9,784 bases of DNA. Source: an uncultured Collinsella sp. GTDB taxonomy: Bacteria; Actinomycetota; Coriobacteriia; Coriobacteriales; Coriobacteriaceae. Position numbers and translations under genes: made by a program. The stretch covers positions 1 to 9,784 of the forward strand of contig CAJKEF010000030.1 of NCBI GenBank assembly GCA_905198825.1. Direction: 5' to 3'. The stretch's first letter is position 1. The number at the start of each line of letters is the position of its first letter. The notes beneath the pieces were generated by a model. It was given only the letters and a program-made list of their open reading frames with translations, was not told where the DNA came from and did no database searches. Shown here piece by piece: positions 6,469 through 9,784 of the stretch.

Positions 6469-7372
6469 ACTCACCAGCGAGCAAAGGCTCTCGCGTGCGA
6501 TTGACATCATGGAGGCCCTCTACGCTGCCGGCGAGACCGGTATGACACGAGGGGATATCTGCAGCCGTTTTGATATCACGGGTGCGGCGCTCGACGAAAT
6601 TATCGATATCGTCTCGACCCTCGCTGACCGTGAGTCGGGCGCACGCATCATCTGCGAGCGCCACGGCGAGTGCATCATCCTGACAGGCGATGCGGGGCGT
6701 GTGCTGCCCTTGCGCCTAAGTGCCGCCGAAGGTGCCGTGCTCAACCACGAACTCGAATCGATGGGAATCGACTCTCGGGCAGCAGAGCGTATCCGACACG
6801 CCCTCCTACCCGAGAAACTCGGCTACAACCAGCGCGTCGTCGATACCGTTGCCCGAGGATCGCACTGGCAACAGCTGAACTGCGCGATTCAAGACGGCGT
6901 TCGATGCCGCATCATCTACCGTTCGATGGACGACACACGGCCGCGTGAGCGTCTCATCGACCCCATGCGCATCGCGACGTATGGTGACCAAACGTATCTG
7001 ATTGCCTGGGATGTCGAAGTTGATGAGCAGCGCTCCTACCGCATGGACAAAATCGAGGGCCTTGCCCTCACCGACGATTCCGTGGAACGCCACACGCCCG
7101 CGTCTGCGTCCCTCCACGAATCCCTTTCCCAAGCGGAGCAGAGCGCAAAACTCCTCATGCCGCTCGACATGGCAGAGCATCTAGACTGGGCCGGCATCAT
7201 GTCGATTGAGCCAAACGGGGCAGACATGGCAACGGTGACCGTGCGTTATGGGTCAGAGCACTGGCTGTTCTGTCAGGTAATCGCAGCGGGCGGAGACATC
7301 CACATACTGGATGACCCCGCCCAGGCAAAGCGTCTATGCGATATGGCGAAGAGCCTGACATGCCCGCTTTAA
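6455..7372 (+). CDS. WYL-domain transcriptional regulator, PafC-like
   Basis: The protein has 305 residues. The start at 6455 lies inside the end of the preceding WYL gene (14-bp overlap). No in-frame start codon occurs in the codons just upstream, and AAAGGA at 6437-6442 is a ribosome site with a long 12-nt spacing, so coupled translation is likely. Residues 8-70 form the N-terminal helix-turn-helix (RLSRAIDIMEALY, TRGDICSRFDI). Residues 84-135 form the linker helices common in PafC-type proteins (LPLRLSAAEGAVLNHEL). The WYL domain is at about 138-205: CRIIYRS at 151-157, DQTYLIAWD at 178-186 (Thr-Tyr-Leu in place of Trp-Tyr-Leu) and EQRSYRMDKI at 191-200. A WCX-like C-terminal part follows to residue 300. 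It probably pairs with the upstream product to activate promoters, possibly DNA-damage genes. Its stop overlaps that of convergent dinG by 4 bp with no terminator between them. Confidence 0.88.
   Translation: MPAHKLTSEQRLSRAIDIMEALYAAGETGMTRGDICSRFDITGAALDEIIDIVSTLADRESGARIICERHGECIILTGDAGRVLPLRLSAAEGAVLNHELESMGIDSRAAERIRHALLPEKLGYNQRVVDTVARGSHWQQLNCAIQDGVRCRIIYRSMDDTRPRERLIDPMRIATYGDQTYLIAWDVEVDEQRSYRMDKIEGLALTDDSVERHTPASASLHESLSQAEQSAKLLMPLDMAEHLDWAGIMSIEPNGADMATVTVRYGSEHWLFCQVIAAGGDIHILDDPAQAKRLCDMAKSLTCPL
7369..7372. other. Overlapping convergent stop codons sharing TTAA
   Basis: The plus-strand WYL gene ends with TAA at 7370-7372 and dinG ends with TAA on the minus strand (complement of 7369-7371), so the palindrome TTAA carries both stops. 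No hairpin-plus-T-tract terminator is visible nearby on either strand, so transcripts probably run into each other. Confidence 0.9.
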
Positions 7373-9784
7373 CGGCGTCGCTCGTGGCGTGCACGCCACA
7401 GCTGCAAATAATGACCGATCTGCGCCGACTCGATACGCTGGTAGGAAGTCGTGGGCAGCGACGTCAAGAACTTCTTGCCGTAGCCCTTTGTCACCAAGCG
7501 CGGATCCGCCAAGATGAGCACGCCGCAATCGGTCGATGAGCGGATGAGACGGCCGGCAGCCTGCTTGACTTCGAGTACCGCCTCGGGCAGCGAGTAGCGC
7601 GCCCAGGCGCGGTCTTCGCGCAGGTTGCGCTCACACGAAAGAGGATCCGTGGGGCTCGAGAACGGCAGCTTGGGGATAATGACGCAACGCAGTGTCTCGC
7701 CGCTGGCGTCAAAGCCCTCCCAAAAGGCCTTGAGCGCAAAGAGCGATGAGGTCGGCTCGTTGATAAACCGATCGCGCAGGCGACGCGGGGACGAGTTGCG
7801 CTGTTGGCAATTGAGCTCCAGGCCCGCTCGCGCCAATTTGGGCTCGACACGGGCATACAGGTCCTCCATGTCGCGCCTGTTAGTGAAGAGCGTGAGCACC
7901 GATCCACCCATGGCGAGATGGGCATCGACCAGCACACGCTCGAGCGCCGACAGATAGTGCTCGCGATCGCGCGGATCGGGAATGTCCCCCGCCACGACCA
8001 CGGCCATATTCGAGTCAAAGTCATAGCTCGAATCCAGGTGTAGCGATGAGGATGTCGACGCACCGATGCGATCGAGGCCGACGGCATGGTTGAAATGCTC
8101 AAAGCTCTTAGACACCGTCATGGTCGCCGAAGCGAAGATGGCCGTGTGCACCTCGGGCAGCCACTCGTTCGCCAAGGCCTCGCCGATATCGATGCGCTCG
8201 GCGGTCATAGGCTCCCCGCCCGCACGCAGCCGACGGTTAACCTGCAGCGAGTACACGTAGCGCTCATCCGTGCCTTCAATGATGAGCTTGAGATTCTCGA
8301 CCAACTCGTGCAGACGGCGCGAAATGTCGCCCAGGTCGACGACGACCTCGGGCTTATCGGCAGCGACAGCTTGCACCAGCGCGTCTACGCTTTTATCCGC
8401 CTGGTCCAGTGCATCAATTGCGGTATAGGCCGACTGCAAAAAATCGTGCCAGTCATCCGACTCGCGCAGCTCGGGGCCAATCCACAGATTCGCGTTGTCA
8501 TAGCCCCCGCGGGCACGGCGGCCAAGCTCGCGCACGCCATCGAACACATCGGCAATCGCCATGCTCGCGCGGGCAACCGTCGACGTTGCTTTGGCGGTGA
8601 GTCCCAGGTAGAGCGTGGAGCCCTCGGAAGTGGCCAGGTCACGGGAAACCTGACTCAGCGCGCCGGCACTCGACCCACCCAAGCGCTCAAACAGCACGCG
8701 CGACTCATCTGCCGAAACCACGCGCGCCCATTGGCGACGAGCCTCGCGCTCGATGGAATGGGCCTCGTCGACCACCCAGTGACGAATCGGAGGCAAAATC
8801 CTGCCCTCAGCGGCCACGTTGCGGAACAGCAGGGAATGGTTGGTGACCACCACATCGGCATGTGCCGCGCGACGGCGGGCGCCGTGGACCAGGCATTTAT
8901 CGGGGAAAAACGGGCATAGGCGACGGGCGCACTCGCGCGACGCCGTCGTAAAGTCGGGACGGTTGACGCTGCGCCAGCGAATGCCGAGCGAGTCGAGGTC
9001 GCCATCGGCTGATTGGCAGACGTACGCCATAATGACCGCGACCGCCGTGAGCGTGTCCGCCGGATCGCGCTTGGTGGTAATCTCGACCTGGCCTCGGCTC
9101 ATGCGCTCAAGCTTGCGCAGGCACGGATAGTGGTCATAGCCCTTGAGAGCGCAAAATGACAGACCACCGTCCAGTTGCTCGGCAAGTTTTGGCAGCTCAT
9201 GGTACATGAGCTGGTCGGCAAGATTGTTCGATTTGGTCGCAATACCAACCGTGATGTTGTTACGGCGCGCTGCCTCGGCAAAAGGCACCAGATAGGCCAT
9301 CGATTTGCCGACGCCCGTGCCCGCCTCAATCACGCGATGCGTTCCCGTAACGAGTGCATCACGGACCTCGAGCGCCATCGCGATCTGCTCATCACGCGGC
9401 TCGTAGGTGGGATACATGCGATTGACCAGGCCACCTGGCGCATAGTCTGCCTCAATCTCCTCACGACTCGGCATCTTGAGGACCGGCAGTTCGTCGGCGT
9501 CCACCCGATCGTCGGCGCGATCGGCCTTGAGAACGTCAGCACGAGCGGCGCTGAGAGAGAAGATAGAACCAGGGTTCTGCCCTGCCAAGAATGAGAAGAT
9601 AGGACGATAGGACCAAGGCACATCCGGATGCATGTCGGCTAGGCGCGCCATGAGGCCCTGAGGCAAGTCGGTGAGCGCCACGAGCAACACGCGCCATACG
9701 CCACACAGGGCGTCGACATCGGCATTGGCGCGGTGCGACACCGAGTCGCAGCCAAACAGGTCGGCCATGAAAGACAGCTTATGC
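7369..9784 (-). CDS. dinG: DinG-family ATP-dependent DNA helicase/exonuclease (5'-partial)
   Basis: The frame stays open to the right edge, so the gene starts outside; the ATG at 9768 is internal (residue 1 here). The first residues, in frame with LSF before the ATG, resemble the end of a DnaQ-type 3'-5' exonuclease, with the motif HRANAD (His12, Asp17) matching DEDDh motif III. The superfamily 2 helicase then shows Walker A GTGVGKS (150-156), IATKSNNLADQL (176-187), DEAH (334-337), SAT (547-549), GSVLTLFTN (622-630), FWEGFDASG (682-690), LPFSSPTDP (701-709) and QAAGRLIRS (736-744), ending with KGYGKKFLTSLP. Cys216, Cys280, Cys285 and Cys292 follow the XPD/DinG iron-sulfur pattern just before AAHADVVVTNHSLL. 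DinG unwinds DNA 5'-3', including D-loops and R-loops, and helps at blocked replication forks. It converges on the WYL pair. The helicase call is firm; the exonuclease part rests on a short segment. Confidence 0.95.
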   Translation of the reverse strand, partial: HKLSFMADLFGCDSVSHRANADVDALCGVWRVLLVALTDLPQGLMARLADMHPDVPWSYRPIFSFLAGQNPGSIFSLSAARADVLKADRADDRVDADELPVLKMPSREEIEADYAPGGLVNRMYPTYEPRDEQIAMALEVRDALVTGTHRVIEAGTGVGKSMAYLVPFAEAARRNNITVGIATKSNNLADQLMYHELPKLAEQLDGGLSFCALKGYDHYPCLRKLERMSRGQVEITTKRDPADTLTAVAVIMAYVCQSADGDLDSLGIRWRSVNRPDFTTASRECARRLCPFFPDKCLVHGARRRAAHADVVVTNHSLLFRNVAAEGRILPPIRHWVVDEAHSIEREARRQWARVVSADESRVLFERLGGSSAGALSQVSRDLATSEGSTLYLGLTAKATSTVARASMAIADVFDGVRELGRRARGGYDNANLWIGPELRESDDWHDFLQSAYTAIDALDQADKSVDALVQAVAADKPEVVVDLGDISRRLHELVENLKLIIEGTDERYVYSLQVNRRLRAGGEPMTAERIDIGEALANEWLPEVHTAIFASATMTVSKSFEHFNHAVGLDRIGASTSSSLHLDSSYDFDSNMAVVVAGDIPDPRDREHYLSALERVLVDAHLAMGGSVLTLFTNRRDMEDLYARVEPKLARAGLELNCQQRNSSPRRLRDRFINEPTSSLFALKAFWEGFDASGETLRCVIIPKLPFSSPTDPLSCERNLREDRAWARYSLPEAVLEVKQAAGRLIRSSTDCGVLILADPRLVTKGYGKKFLTSLPTTSYQRIESAQIGHYLQLWRARHERRR

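Noticed and set aside
7625..8919. Plus-strand open frames opposite dinG
   Set aside because: They are antisense shadows; every helicase motif is on the minus strand in one frame.

Overview
The window is G+C-rich (about 60% by eye), densely coded bacterial chromosome. A high-G+C Gram-positive host is indicated by an LPXTG cell-wall sorting signal, two adjacent PafB/PafC-like WYL regulators, and a DinG helicase that appears to carry a DnaQ-type exonuclease domain. The overall style, including the Ala/Glu/Asp/Pro-rich disordered insert in the M28-like protein, suggests Coriobacteriia, most likely Collinsella or a relative. This placement is inferred from protein character, not from a database match.

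Layout from left to right: (1) positions 1-1775, plus strand, hold the 3' part of a large surface protein with SpaA/Cna-B-type repeats and a C-terminal LPATG anchor; its 5' end lies outside the window. (2) A 12-bp-stem bidirectional terminator at 1786-1817 separates it from a convergent two-gene minus-strand unit. (3) That unit is a 1056-residue membrane protein with a divided, ligand-substituted M28 peptidase-like domain (5248 to 2078), followed 21 bp later by a 72-residue single-pass membrane protein (2056 to 1838). (4) A 197-bp divergent intergenic region (5249-5445) separates this unit from (5) two overlapping plus-strand genes for WYL regulators (5446-6468 and 6455-7372). (6) These converge on dinG (minus strand, running in from beyond the right edge to 7369), with the two stop codons sharing a TTAA.

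Two groups of genes can be tied together. The WYL pair resembles PafBC, the actinobacterial heterodimer that activates LexA-independent DNA-damage genes, and it lies beside dinG, a helicase family linked to repair and R-loop or replication-fork processing, so this half has a plausible genome-maintenance theme. The M28-like gene and the small membrane gene look like one transcription unit of unknown role at the cytoplasmic membrane.

The most unusual object is the M28-like protein. Its catalytic fold is split first by a transmembrane hairpin and then by about 670 disordered residues, and several canonical zinc and catalytic positions are replaced. A second point of interest is that DinG seems to combine exonuclease motif III with a four-cysteine Fe-S signature. 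No RNA genes, insertion sequences, CRISPR arrays or prophage genes were seen.
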